DNA of 64,000 nucleotides from Lycocorax pyrrhopterus obiensis (GCA_014706295.1 JACSVZ010000007.1:58852975-58916974), one strand, 5' to 3'. Shown: positions 1 through 47,880, counted from the stretch's first letter. Program-made: numbers and translations. Notes: a model not told the origin generated them from the sequence alone.

Positions 1-289
1 AGTGTTTCTCAGTGGTGAATGTTCCTCATCCTCCATGCAGGAGGACTTTGAAGAGGGGGTCTCTTCCCAGTGCTCTGACGGCTGCTCCAGCCCAAGAGCA
101 CACCCTCCTTCCAGCAAAGGGACCCTGTGAGAGGGAGACCAACTCTCATTCCTGTGTTACTCACGGGAGTGTAAAGGCACAGCCATACTCCATCCTGGAC
201 GTACAAAGGGATGCAGGTTTGCAGGTTTCCAAGGGTTTCAGTGCCCATCCTCCCACGCCAGGCCAAGGGGCAGAATTGGCCAAGCTGAG

Positions 290-587
290 ATGATAGGGGA
301 GACCAACTTTTTCATGGGCAGATAGTGATAGCACAAGAGGGAATGGTTTGAAACAAAAGAGGTGAGACTTAGAATAGATATTGGGAAGAAATTCTTGACT
401 ATGAGAGTGGTGAGACACTGACACAGATTGCCCAGAGAGGCTGTAGATGCCTCATCCCTGGAAGTGTTCCAGGCCAGTTTGGATGGTGTTTGGAGCAACC
501 TGGTCTAGTAGAAGTGTCCCTGCCCATGGCAGAGGGTTGGAATGAGATGAGCTTTAACGTCCCTTCCAACCCAAACAATTCTGTGAC
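290..587 (+). mobile_element. CR1 LINE 3'-end fragment
   Basis: It follows the bird CR1 3' end: GGGCAGATAGTGATAGCACA, AGATATTGGGAAGAAATTCTT, GAGAGTGGTGAGACACTG, CATCCCTGGAAGTGTTCC, AGCAACCTGGTCTAGT, GTCCCTGCCCATGGCAGAGG, GTCCCTTCCAACCCAAACAA and a terminal ATTCTGTGA. It is 5'-truncated with no open reading frame of its own. It belongs to a different subfamily from the copy at 48070. Confidence 0.92.
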
Positions 588-3500
588 ACGAGCTGCGCTC
601 TGCATGAGCCACATCAGGATGCAATGGGCAGAGAACAACTTTAATCATGCTTAGCAAAGACTGAAACGTGCCTCAAAGTCATTCTTGAAATCCCATTTCC
701 CAGCACGACTCACTCATGCTATGAGCAGACACTTATGCAATTGGTGCTCTTGGCCTCACAACACTGGCTGATAGAAAAAAAATTACTAAAAGTAAACCGA
801 GGTGTTTCTTGCAGAGGCATTGGCTTAGACAAGAAAACTACAGCAGTGGTTTTACCTGAGGCAACCTTATGAGAGCTCATTATGTAGTTGTATTTTCACT
901 AATGAAATGGCAATTTCTATGAAATTCACTGGGAATCCCTTAAAATAATTCATGACACAGAACCAGTGCAGACAACTAAGGAATTTTGAGCAAAGCAGAC
1001 ATATCAATGACAGCCTGGTCTTACTGTTCCAACAACAGTACTAGCTACTCTTGGCACTGAAGGAGCAGCAGTATCTGACTGATAATGCACTGGTTCAAGA
1101 TAAACTTCCATCATTTCCCATAGATTTCAGTTCCCTGGGATATTTGAGAAATTTTTGCTTCCGGGTTTGAAATGTTTTGATACAAGTCTTCACAAGAAGC
1201 CAAACCTTTCAGAAAGGTAACATTTTCTGGGTAACATTTCTCTGAATCCTGGGGTGCAAGCAGAATGGCAGAGGAGTCTCCCCACGGCCAAGCAGATCTT
1301 TAAAAGATCTGCTATTGCTCAGCTTGGATCACAATTCCATTTTTCCAAGTGGAAAAGTGCACAGAAAAGTAACTCTGAAAACAGCACAGGAAGCTGACCA
1401 AATGAAAAGGTTTTAAAGGGAAAAAAAAGAAAAAGAGAAAAAGAACATTTTACACACATTTTTAACAATATCGGAGTTTATGAAAAGACTGGGCTACCTG
1501 CAGGTTGGAGAAAAGCAAGGTGTGTGTGCCACAGTGTGGCAACCTACCTTTTCCTGGATGGAGACTGGCCATGGCCAAACTCAAGGGAACTGTGTGCCCA
1601 CTCCAGCAGGTGCTACACCTCCATGGCAAGGGAACATTGACACGGCCCACTGGTGCACACAGATATCAATAAAGCTCACTTCAGAAAGCAGCAAAGGCAA
1701 CAGGACTCACAGCTTGGTGTGGATTTTGACAGCTCAGAAATATCTGCCCAGGGATCCCAGACCCACCAGTCCCGGTGCTGGGCCTGGCAGCCTGAGGAGG
1801 AGGAGGAAGGGAGGAATTTGAGCTGAAATCAAAGCCAGACATCCCCGAAGAACAAAGCCGTGGCTCCGGACACGTGTACACCAGGGGGATCTTTGGGCAG
1901 ACAGGTGCCTGGCACACAGGGACAGACGGGGAATTTTGTCAGCCAAACGTCTCCTGTACCCATTCCCTTGGGAGGAAAGAAGAGTTGCCAGCAGAGCTGG
2001 CAAAAAAACAAAGCGAACAAGGCATGGATCACCGGAGAGTCAAATAATCCCCGTGCAGCAAACAAGGTCAAGTTTGAGGAACAAAACCTCGTGGCTGGCA
2101 GGCGGTGGCTGCTGAGGGTACATGTGCTGCAGAACCAGCCTCTGGAGAGTCATCTGGTCTTCATCTTCCCTAACCCCAAAACCAACCCTCCCAAATCCCT
2201 TGGCATCACCATGGGGAAACAGCCTTGGTATCTTTCCTCTGTCAGAGGATACACACACACACAGAGCTCCCTGCAAGCAGCAGGAGGGGGTGCTGAGCTC
2301 TGCCCAGGAATGTGCTCCCTTCTCTAGGCAAGGACCTGCTGTTATTCCCTGCCCTGCACGGTGGGCTGAGGCCACCTGCCTCTCATGCCCTCACTGCCTC
2401 ATCATTCACATCTCATATGAAAAGGGAGCTGAAAGACCTCACCAAATCCAAGCATCCAACCCCCCAAGCCAGCTCCAAGCTCTGCTCCTGAGCCAGCACT
2501 GAGCATCATGAGATTTTTCACAATAGATTGAGTACACCTTGGCTGTGCCCTTATATGTCCCAGATCCACTCTACAATCAAGAAAAGTAAAAAGATTTTTT
2601 GTTTTAAAAGATTAAATTCTGGCTGCTGCCACAACCTTAAAGCAGACAGTCTCTATACAAAGATCAGGCATTGCTAATTCTTTTAATTCCTAATGAAGTG
2701 GTGAAAACTGGTGATGTGGCACAGTTCTGCTTCTTACTCTGGAGTCAGATTTTGGAACTGACAAGCAATCATAAAAGAAAACTGACCAAAAAACACACCA
2801 GTATCAAGCAGACACTTGAATTCTGAAGGAGATAATCTGTTCTATCCAAGGAAAGGTGAAAAATGTTCTGAATATTTTCAGAAAGAAAAAAACATTATTG
2901 AGACAAGGCAGACACAAGAACTAACATCAAATCCAGTCCCTGCTGGTCACTTCCCAAAATCTCCAGGGGAAGCGAGCAGATGCCCAGGGCAGATGAGGGC
3001 CTGGCTGCAGGGCTGGGGCTGCTCTGGGCTTTTCCCACCGTGATGGTGCTGGGGGCCAGGGCAGTGTTTTCCTACCTCAAAACCTTTGTTTTGGTGAGGT
3101 TGTCCAGCATAACCAAAGAAGCACAATCCAAGGGAAACCATGCAATCCTCAAGAACAGCTTGGATAAAGAAGAGTGCAGGTGCTGAGTGTGTGACTGTGG
3201 TGCCAGCCAGGAGCAGAGAGCTCTATGGGTGCCTGATGAGCCCAGCCCAAGCCAAGGGATGGCTTTGGTGTGGCCTGGGGTCACCCACTGGGCATCTCTG
3301 GGTATGAGCTGTCCTCCCAGCCCCGGGTGTTCTCTCCTGCTCTGCTTTAAATGGTGGAGGGGCTGGGGGCTCTCCCCAGCAAGAGATGGCACTGCAGAGC
3401 CCTTGCCCTCACCGTTGGGACATTTGTGCTCCTGATCCCTGCATCCTGCTGTCCTTGAGGAGCTGCCCTGAACACTTGTGCCCTTCACATCCTCGGGATG

Positions 3501-6500
3501 GTGACCGCCCCAGGCCCAGCACCGAGACAAGCTATAAATAATTCCTCCCAACCTTCCCCCATCACTCAATCCCTTGGCACCCCAGCAGTGGCCACAGCCT
3601 CTGTGGAGCAGCCCACAGCCCCAGGCTGGCGCGGGGGCACCAGCTGCTTCCCCCTCCCAGCGGGATGCCCGCGGATGCTCGAAGCCCCAGGGGTGACGGG
3701 GCATCCCACAGGCTCTCCCAGAGGCACCGGCAGATTAGCGGCTCTATTTTTCAAGTTGATCCTCTCCCACCCCCTCCAGCTTCATTCAACTTACAAGAAT
3801 TTAAGAGAACTTGGCAGGACAGGCAGGATCTAAATATAACCCTGGTGGCCATTTCATCAAACAAACCCCGATGAGCAAATGGCCTCTGTACCTGGAATGC
3901 GGGTTCATGGAAGTGACAGGTCAGCAAAGCAGCTGCCTCTTTCCTCCCAGCACAATGGGGATAGCAGAGATGCCATCGGCACGAGTTTTTTCCTACCCTG
4001 CTGTGCACTAAAAAAATTATTCTTGGAACATTATGGAGCAGGGGGAGTAAAAATAGATATGCAGGTTCAGCATATGGCTCTCTTCACTCCTTGTGATTCC
4101 ACCTTGTTTTGCAGAGAACAGAAGGAAAAACAGTTATGCCACCTTGTTAAACTCTGCTCGCTCAGCAGCTCCTGACAATGACACTTGCTGCTTTCCAGGA
4201 TCATTTTAGAAAACCTTCCAGCAACCTGGGTGTCTCTGTGGTGTCAATTAAACCAGAAAAGATGAGTTTGTAACCAGACCAATCTGAGTGGGAAAGGTCA
4301 AAAATTTGCTGCAGCTGCCTCAGGTGAAGCTCAGTTTGCTTATCACTGTTGGCAGCAACAAACACTCACCACGTGGAAAAGGAAATTGGAAGTAAGGTTT
4401 GCTTTGCTCCAAGATTTCCTCCTGGAGAGCCATCCCTGAGCCCCACATGTGTCCCCACACCAAGGCTGGGTGGGAGGCAGCTCCCACAGCTGTTTGCCAA
4501 AGTTTATTTGGCTCAGTGAAGCTCAGTAGAGACCAAACCAGCAGGATGCATCAAAAGCCTCATGGCTGCGCTGCCCATGCAAAGTGCCCATCACAGAGGG
4601 TTGTGATGGCCAACTTTGTCTGGTCCCCAGAGAAGTGACAGTGGTTAAGTAATCCCAGTGTTAATGCTGGTGGAATCATTTCAGGGATGCAGCCTGGGAG
4701 GGGCCATGCTGGCGCTGGGAGCGTCTCCCACCCACAGAGACACTCTGTGGGTTTTTCAGATCCTTGGGGACAGGCGAGCGTGTTTATGGCCAGCTCAGAA
4801 GGGGCTGAGTGACAGGCTGTGACCTCAGGCTCTCCTCTGGTTTCCTTGAAGGAGGAGGATGAGGCTCCAGGATGGGTCACCACAATGGGACCGTCGTGGG
4901 GGGTGAGGGCAAACCAGGCAACGATCGCAGGGAGGCACAGGCAGCTGAGACACAGAGGGTGACAGAGCAGAGGGGCTGGCGTCCCCCTCCCAACCCACAG
5001 ACCCCCTGCACAGCAGGGATGGTGCCACACGCTTTCGAATGGACACTTTGCTTCGTGTTGGCAAAGCAACACAATTTCAAAACACAACCCAACAAATCCT
5101 TCCGCACCTTGCTCACTCCTCCTCTCCACTCAGCCACCTTCCTCCTTCCCTGGGAAATGGAAGGGCTGGGGAATTTCTGTGCCTTGGTGATCTTTAGCCT
5201 TGGCCTCCCTGCAGCTGTGGCAACCTACAGCAGTTCTGTGGCTGCTCCAGAACCAGCTTGGTTGTGTCAGAGCCCAGCCTGGCCCTTCTTTAGGGCCTGG
5301 ATCCCGAAGATTCCAGCATCACTGAAAGCCTCTGGTATCTGGGCTCCTAAACACTTCCTGAGCCACAGGAGGCCACCAGTAAAGGGGACTGACCTTCGCC
5401 TGCTCAGCCCTTTATCATCACTCAAAGTCCCTGGAACAGGACAACAAAGAGCTTTTAAATTCACCAAATTACCAACTAAACCTCATGTGTTTTTCCAGGT
5501 AACATCCATTGGACCCTGCTTTTTTCAACCTTTTCACGTTCCCTCTGCAACGCAGAAAGGGACTTCAATCCTCAGCTTCCCAAGAGGTCATTTAACAGCA
5601 AGCTGGAGGGAGCGGAGAGATGACAAGGAATTTTAATAGAAGGCGAATTAAGCTCTTTACGTCGCTTCCAAATTGATTTATATAGCCAAGGCTGCTCCAC
5701 TACACTTTCACAGTGGAAAAGTCCCTTAAGAAAACACCTTCAAAGGACTGATCCAACTCTCCTTGAAGCCAGGAGAGGCAAATCGTGCACGTCAACGCTG
5801 GGGCTAAAATGTGCACAAAACCCACAAACCACTCAAAATCACCATTCAATAGATTGTTCCACAGTTCCCTGAATCTCAGATGCTGGAGCCTGATGGATAA
5901 TGCTGAGCTATCAAAACATGAGTGTACGTAGAGTTTCTTTATTCTCAGCATTACAACTTAATTTCTCAGCATTAATGTTCATTTCAAAGCAAGGAATTTT
6001 GCTTGGCCTCCTCTGGGACCCCTAAAACCTTTGTGTTTGTTTTCCACCCCTGCAGTGGGAGCACGGGGTGGCAGGGAAATGCTAAAGCCAAATGTTTCCC
6101 CCTTTGCAGCACGCTGGAGAATGTGCGGCGACACCTCTGCTCAAAGGGAACGGCCTTGTTTAGACAAGCCATGGCAAACACGAGGCACAGGCCCTGGAGG
6201 AATGGCTTCAGGGGCTGGAAGAACGTGGAATATCGACTTTCAGAACTTGTGGGTGGAAAAAAAAAATCTGTGCATTATTTCCATGCAGTTTCAGCCTGAG
6301 GCTTTGCATCCCCTAGGGAAATGTCATTCCTTGGCTTCCAACTCACCAAACTGAACTATCAGATTAAGGCATGACAAGACAGGTATCTTTGGCTACCCAG
6401 GCCAAGACAATGTCTCTCCACCATCATTGGAGTAATCTCCCCTTGGAAAAGGACCAGACGAATGTTCCCGTGGCTCAGATGATTCCAGAAGACACGACTT

Positions 6501-8999
6501 GTAAGCAGCAATGGAAACTGTGTCAGCAAACACCAAAAAGAAAACTGTACCATTTCAACAACAGTTTTTGAGCTGGGTCCAGCAGTGACACTCTGATGAG
6601 CACCTTGTTGTGGGATGGTGTCCCTCGAGACACAGGCCTTTCTCCCTAATCCCATCTGGTGATCACTTGTGCACAAGGCCTCGTTGCCCTTGATGGTATC
6701 ACTGGTTGTGTAACAGCTGAGGCTGTTCTTGCTCATCCCCCCCCAAGCCCTTTCTGATCCTGGGGAAGTGCTGTGACGACAGCTGGCAACCCCAAAGTGC
6801 CATGGGAATGGCTCTGTTTGCACTCCACTGATGTCTGTGCCCACCAAATCCAAAGCAGGCCAATTTCATGTGACAGGGTTAATGAACAAATATCAAGTGA
6901 TGTAAGGAAAGGGCTCTTAGCTCTTCACTCCACCTTTCCATTCCACTTGTGCCTGGCAAGTTGTCTGCAAGCAGGACCTCACTGTGCTGCACTGCTCCCA
7001 AGAACAGCACACATCCCGGAGGGGTAAAGAACCAACATTCTGAAGATGTAGCAATTTGGGGGCATAAACTCCACACATTACTGTTGAGATAAAAGCGCGC
7101 AGTGACCCTGTACTCAAACACATCGACAACATCAAAAGGGCAGTGAAGGCCATAACCCCCTGCTGGACCTGGGAGGAGGGAGGGCCTGTGGGAGTGCTGA
7201 GTCTCAGATCCTTTCTAGTGACCTCAGCTCTCCCTGTTTGAGCAAAGCCACCTCCAGACAGACCTTCCATCTGCACCCCTCACCCACCACATGTGATTTC
7301 ACCAAAGCCCCCTGCACCTCTGAACTGTAAGTGCTGAAGGACTCAGTAAGCACCTGGTCAGTGAGCAACAGTGGAAATTTCCCTGCACCCCTACCCAAAG
7401 CTCAGGGTGAGGAGCCTCCTAGGACCACGCAGTGAGCAGCAAGTGAAATGGACCGAGAGGAGGAGGTTGGTGTTATTCCAAAGTTTGCCCCAGTGCCACA
7501 CACACAAACACATCAGCGGGGATCCCCTTAGCACAGCATCTGCCCCGGCTGTCTCCGTACCCATCAACATGCAGCTGATTCTGCCTCACTGCTTTGGCCC
7601 AAAGGATCAAATACTAATTATTCTATTTGGAGAAAGAGAAGTGGACTGTGGAAGTGTGAGCTGAGAAGTGAATAAACCCCCTGCATTCACTCATCCTTCC
7701 CTTTAACAAGGATGGAAGTTGTTCATCAAAACTGGGAGCAAAACACTAAACATGAGTCCCCCGAGCCATCCCAGTGCCAGACCTGTAGGAAGCTATAAAA
7801 CAGAGGCTCCTTAACCCCTTCCTACAGGAGATTCACAGCCACGAGCTGCACAAACCCAGCTGGGGAAATGCTACACTAAAGCCCCACTTTCAGCCCAAAG
7901 CACAGTGAGACAGCCAAGCACGACCGGAGGTGAGAATAAGGCCTGAGATTTTCAAGGCCCTCAACTCCAGCCCGACAGGTTCTGTGCCATAATAACCACA
8001 TCCCAAATCTTTTCTCCATCCCTGCATGTAAATCCCACTATCAAGTGGAGCTACCTGGGAGGGCAGAAAGAAGGGGCTCCCAGGAACACTGTCTCACTTT
8101 GGTCTGTGGAGCGGTGAGACGGGCTCCTGAAAGGCAACAGACTGGAACAACTGCCTGGAGCTTCCAGGGCTCGTTAACTCTCCTTGGCCAGATCCATGAT
8201 TTGCTACATGATGCGTGGAGCAGGAATTTCCAGCCTGTCTCCAGAAAAGCAGTCCTGCATCCCAGGCTGATCAGCCACCGCACCAACCTCCCAGTTCATT
8301 GCAGATACCCGGTGACTTGGATGAAATCATGCCTGAAATCTGAAATGTAAATCAGGTGGGGAAGGCATTAATGGCAGCAACGTGAAGGCTCAGTGCAAAC
8401 CTTCCCAAGATGAACTGTCCTGACCTCCGCTGGGCTGACAATAAAAGTGTGACATCATGTGCAAACGAGCTCTAAATTAAAACCAGGTGCCAGGAGCTGC
8501 CTGGCACCATATGGCTGCAGCACAAAGCCCTGATGTGTGAGCAGGGATGCTGGGGGCATGAGAAAGGCTGAGCACGGACAGGACACGCTCAGCAACAAAA
8601 CAGCCAGTGCAGCACAGGACAGAATTCTGCACTGCACTTGAAAATGCTGGGATTTGTGCTCTTTGGTGCCAGTTCCACTTGGAGCTAACACCATTAAGTA
8701 AACAGTTGCTGATATTTATGTCCGCATGTGTGAGTATTCCTACAGCTCTGGAATCAAGCCAGCAGCACAATAATGAGGGGTTTTTCCATGTTTGTTTATA
8801 CTCAGGACTCCCTTAGACCTTGCAAAGTGCTTGGAGCTGCACTCACAAGACACGGCTATTGGAGAGCACTGTGATTTACAGCCAAAAAGCACATCCATGC
8901 TTCAGAGCCCCTCATGGCCAGCCATCATTCCTCTGCTGCTACCCCCTAAGGAAATGGCCTGTCCCCCATGAGTGACCCTCACCTTGCTGCACAAGGGTC
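588..8999. other. GC-richer region without a supported gene
   Basis: About 8.4 kb with higher GC than the SLC38A6 introns. Several long open frames occur on both strands (for example near 3072-3704, 4560-5129 and 4872-5636), overlapping one another, with no family match and no convincing splice pattern. Short (AC)n lies at 2251-2263. I did not find TMEM30B or PRKCH exons, which flank SLC38A6 on this side in mammals. Confidence 0.55.
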
Positions 9000-11900
9000 C
9001 CAAAGGGGTCTCCATGAGCAGTTTTTCACCCCATTAAGCACCGCCAGGCCAGCTGCTCACCCTTTCCCCACATGCCAGAGGCAGTGCTGGCACGGAGCTG
9101 TGCAGCCACAGCCTCTGAGACAAATTCTGCTGGCTCGTGTTCACAGGGGGGACCAGATCAGTGCAGAAGAGGCAAGTTTGCTGTCCATGAACCAATACCT
9201 GGGAGGACAATAACTGCAGTTCTCATTGGAAAAGTCATTCTTTGTGCCTTGGTGTTTTGGAGAGCACAGTCCGAAGAGTAAAATCCATCACTGGGAGCAG
9301 ATGGGCCCGGGAGGGGCAGTTGGGAACATCTCAAGATGTGATGCAAAACATCACCTGCACAACAGAGTGGGGATCCCACACAACTTGGGTAGACTGTAAA
9401 CTACTCTTTATTTTCTGCTGGTCATCTTTTGGAACATGCCCTGGCTGTTCCACAGTGCACCTGAGACAAGGAGAACTCAAAACAGAAAATCTGTTGTACA
9501 ACACAGAGGTTTGACATGAGCTAGGCAATTTTTACATCCAGATCATTATTGATTTCTTTTGAGAATTCCATTTCCACATGAAATGTGGCTGGATGAACAC
9601 TACTGAAGCACACAAATACCAAGACCACCACCACAAACTGAGAAATTACACAGCACTTTTATAATACTGAAAATTATCTCCCACTGGCAGTAAGAGTAAA
9701 CATGTCCAAAGGTTTCTTTGTATGGAGAGCAGCTACCATGAATGATTTCAACATCAAAATCAACTGGAAAACGACAATTTCAGGTAAAGTGCAAAATTAA
9801 ATCTAACTAGGAAAGAAGTTCTACAACAATCCTAGGTCTGAGCACTGTTGTTTGGCAGTCTCCTTCCTGCCACACTGGCTACAAAAAATACTCTTCACAC
9901 CCAGCTTACCACAGCCCAGTTGAAACTTGAGCAGCCTCCAAATGGACAAGGAATGGAAATAGGAGAAAAAGAGAAAATAAATCAAAGGCAACCAATTAAT
10001 TTTCATCTCTCACATTGTTCTTCCTGCTCAACTGGGGAAAGGGAACCTTTCCAAGTGAGTTCAGAAATGCTATGGGTGCCTTCATCCATTCCTGTCAAGT
10101 CTTCAGTGAAGAAAGTTGGAAAACGCTGATGACAGGCAATAAAGTAGAATCACTGAAATTTATAAATCTGGAAATTTGGAAGAAAAAATATCTGTATGCA
10201 AGAATAATGAAGAAAATATTTGTCAGCATTTGAGTGAACTGAGAGTTCTACACTGGAGGCCTCTTCTGCTCAAAAACTTCATGGAAGTGCACAATTGTAG
10301 GAAAACCCTGGAGACACAATGCACAGCACAGCCGTGGGAGATGAGAAGGATAAATTATTCTGGTTTTTCATTGTGGACAAAACTCCTATCTTCTAAATTT
10401 GGGAACAGAATTTTTTTTCTGCCCCTCTCTCTCCCTTTCTCTGTATTTTAAGTTATGTACTACAGAAACTCAGAAGTAGCAGCATTTCTAATTCTTTTTC
10501 AGATGAAAGGTAACAGGCATTCTGTAAACTCCTGTGCTCTCCTTTCTGCACCACAGCCAAAATGCAGTAATAGAGCTCAGCAGGGCTGTGAATTGCTTCC
10601 ATTCATCCTCATCAAGTATTAACTTCATACACTGGAATTCATCATTCCAAAGTCTACCTATCAGGATAGTCAGTCAATAGCCAGGCTAGTTAGGATAATA
10701 CCCAAGGATTAAAAACAATACTACAGTGATTTCTGCAGCACTACAGGAATCCACTGTAAAATTAACCCTGTATTTCAGGTATTTTCTCAGTCACATCTTC
10801 AAGAAGATGCACACAAACCAAACTACCTGAGGGCAACAGAGCATCACAGTGCACAGCAAGATTTGGCTGTTTCAGGGAGGAGGGAAGAGCAAAAGCTTAG
10901 CAAAGTTTTGCCAACTTTCTGTCTCCTCACAGATAATCTAAGTATTCAGACTTAAGCATTATTGGTTAGAGTTTAAAATAAAGTGACTGCAGTGATGTCC
11001 TTCTGTAAAATTTATAATAAATACACTCCCTAAATCCTAGTGTCTGGCAAAAATCCCTGAGTTAATTCTCATCAATGTAAGGTCTCCTGTTTTCCAAAGG
11101 AGTTTTGGTTCAGTCAGACAGAAAATCACTTCCTGATGTACAGCTGTCAGTGCTTATTCAAGGTACACTTTTACAAGCTATATTTTTAGTTTTCTACAGT
11201 AGTGCCAGAGATTCCATGAGCATCTGAATCCTTGCACTGTAACAAAGCCTGTGAGACACAGTTATCAGAGGGCAGGAAGGCAGCTACACCTGGTTAGCAG
11301 GAGTTTAAATTGGAAGAATAAAGGCAAGTTCACTTTTTAGGCAGAGAACGTCACATCTTGTGGCCACCTTGGTTTTCTGCTGGTTCAACATGCTGACAGC
11401 AGCTACTGCCAGTGCCACAGGAGGAGCTGGGAACTCCAGGAACTGGAGCCATGAAACGTCAGCTAGAAACTTCTTTGTAAAAATAATTTCAGCCTTTTCC
11501 AGGGATCTTCTTCTGTGGGATCCTACCAAAATTTCTGAGTTAGTTCCCTGGCCTCGCCACACGTGTCTATTTGTATATTAAACTCCTAGGTAGAAGGATA
11601 CTTCCAAGCAAAAAGAATTTCTGAAGCAGTACTAACCTGCACCACCTGGGTGGCTCCAGGTCATCCATCAAAAATGAAAAGTATGTTCTGGACCCTGAGC
11701 TGTTGGCATGAGAAATCCTAGTTTGTCAGCTCAGGAACAGAGAAGGTGATTCCACCTCTGCTATTTGCTGCTCCTTCCCATTAGACAAGAGAGGATCAAG
11801 CACATTCAATCAGCCTTTGCTTCTCAGGGCATGAAGTCTCTGATGAGATAAGGCCACTTCAAGGCCATCAGATTCCACCTGATAGAAGCAAATCTTAAAA

Positions 11901-13037
11901 ACTTCACCATGGTCTCAGCCACTGCTTTCAATCTACTACAATGAGGAACTTTTCTTGTGGGTACCCAATTCCATTTCCAACAAAGCGCAGTTGGTGTTGA
12001 AAATTGCGTTCACATTCAGGGGGCTAAAAAAGGGGGGATTATAAAAGACTACATGGAAGTTTATAGACATATGAGGTAAAATTAGGGTTCTATAAAAGTA
12101 AAATTTCCCTTTGTCTTCAACAGAGGCAGATTTTCATCTTTTAAGCCTAAATCTTCTCTGACACACAACAGAACACAAAATACAGAAACACTTTAGTTCA
12201 AACCTGAAACATTTGTAAAAATGGGAATAAGAGAGAAAAAGAGAAAAGTCTTTCACTTGGAGGAATACTGAGGTACTTCGAATAGTATTCAAAAGCAGAT
12301 ATTAATTGAAAAATGTCTATTATTTACTGCAAAATGAAAAACCAAAATGAAATGCTACTAAAAGCTATTATGCTTGATGGGCAAAGCCTGCTAATTTAAA
12401 AATTACATCAGGGTGATTCAAGTGTACCGACATAGAAAAACTGTATTTCAAAAAAAAAATCTAAAAATATTATCACAATCTGCCCATTAAACTGGGCTAA
12501 GGCAGTTGGTCTCTGGATCCATCTTAGGATAAATTAGGGTAAACACTTGGAATCAATAAGTTCTTAATGTGAACTGGCAGAAATTTTGGAAATTATTCAA
12601 GCAATGTAAGTCTTTCAAGGATTAGGACAATGTGCATTATCCTAGGTGCAGATATCACATTATGCCCATAAAGACTGATGTAATGTCTGTTTACCTTGTC
12701 TTGAAAGGACAAGTTATTTCAAGTTTCCGTTTTGTTCACCATGTGCCCTAAACCATTTTTGCATTGTAGAAATTCTCAAGAGACATTTTTATCTGTCATT
12801 ATTACATCATGAAAAACTCCTATTTTAGAATGGCAAAGACGAATTGTCCAATAACTGAAGAGAGTGACTCAAGGTTAAAGAAGGACCACCACTAATGTAG
12901 TTGAAAAGAGCATTACTTCTTCCATAGGCAGCTTTGGTCAGTGTTTCTTTAGGATGTCCAGCACTCACAGTAGTGTTGGCACCACTCTGGTTCTTGCTGT
13001 CCTCCTGAAGCTCAGTTCAGACAGTGTCAAGAAGCTG
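9000..13037. other. AT-rich flank, probably including the SLC38A6 3' UTR
   Basis: No coding exon is seen. The SLC38A6 3' UTR must run leftwards from 13037. No AATAAA occurs on the minus strand nearby; weaker candidates are GATAAA at 12793-12788 and AGTAAA at 12328-12323. The first AATAAA is at 9412-9407, which would give a 3.6-kb UTR. The choice cannot be made from sequence alone. Confidence 0.5.
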
Positions 13038-47649
<34,612 letters not shown>

Positions 47650-47875
47650 CGCCCCCCGCTCCCGCCGAGCGCCTCTAAGGGGAGCGCCGGGGGCGGGGCC
47701 GGGCGGGGGAGCGGCCACCTTGTGGGCGTGGCCACGGTGGGGGCGGAGCCATTACCCCTGAGCCCGCCCCGCTGAGGGGACATCGGGGGCGGGGCCATTT
47801 TGGGGCGTGGCCACCTCGGGCCCGCCCCCCCGGCGCAGCGGCGATGACGCGCGCGCGCGGCGCGCGGGGCCCGGC
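47650..47875. promoter_or_regulatory. Divergent core promoter of SLC38A6 and TRMT5
   Basis: Only 226 bp separate the two start codons on opposite strands, so both transcription starts and any 5' UTRs must lie here or overlap the partner gene. I see several GC boxes (for example 47739-47747 and 47785-47794). CCATT is present at 47749-47753 and CCATTTT at 47795-47801, with a YY1-like GCCGCCATC at the SLC38A6 start. There is a TGACG half-site at 47845-47849. No TATA box is visible, as is usual for housekeeping promoters. Confidence 0.85.
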
Positions 47876-47879
47876 ATGA
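47844..47879 (+). other. Upstream ORF (11 codons) overlapping the TRMT5 start codon
   Basis: An ATG at 47844-47846 (G at -3) opens a frame of 11 codons that ends in TGA at 47877-47879. The TGA shares two bases with the TRMT5 ATG at 47876-47878 (ATGA). The codons are nearly all GC ([11 protein letters not shown]). If transcription starts upstream of 47844, ribosomes would have to leak past it or reinitiate. The transcription start is unknown, so the effect is inferred. Confidence 0.6.
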
Positions 47880-47880
47880 G
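47876..47880 (+). CDS. TRMT5: TRMT5 coding exon 1 (ATG plus two bases)
   Basis: Only five coding bases, ATGAG, lie before the donor GTGAGG at 47881. Joined to exon 2 they give MRTLWRLGY, which aligns with the start of the human protein. An ATG at 49423 opens the same frame as exon 2 but lies within the intron, before the splice acceptor, so I do not use it as the start. Confidence 0.85.

Noticed and set aside
2420..2462. Possible reverse CR1 end (AAAGACCTCACCAAATCCAAG)
   Set aside because: Only one short similar stretch; the flanking sequence does not follow the CR1 pattern.
3072..3704. A 210-codon minus-strand frame
   Set aside because: Gly-, Ser- and Trp-rich with no recognisable motif and competing frames on the plus strand.
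4872..5636. A 254-codon plus-strand frame
   Set aside because: No family resemblance, no domain or repeat pattern, overlapped by another long frame on the other strand. It is likely a chance frame in GC-rich DNA.
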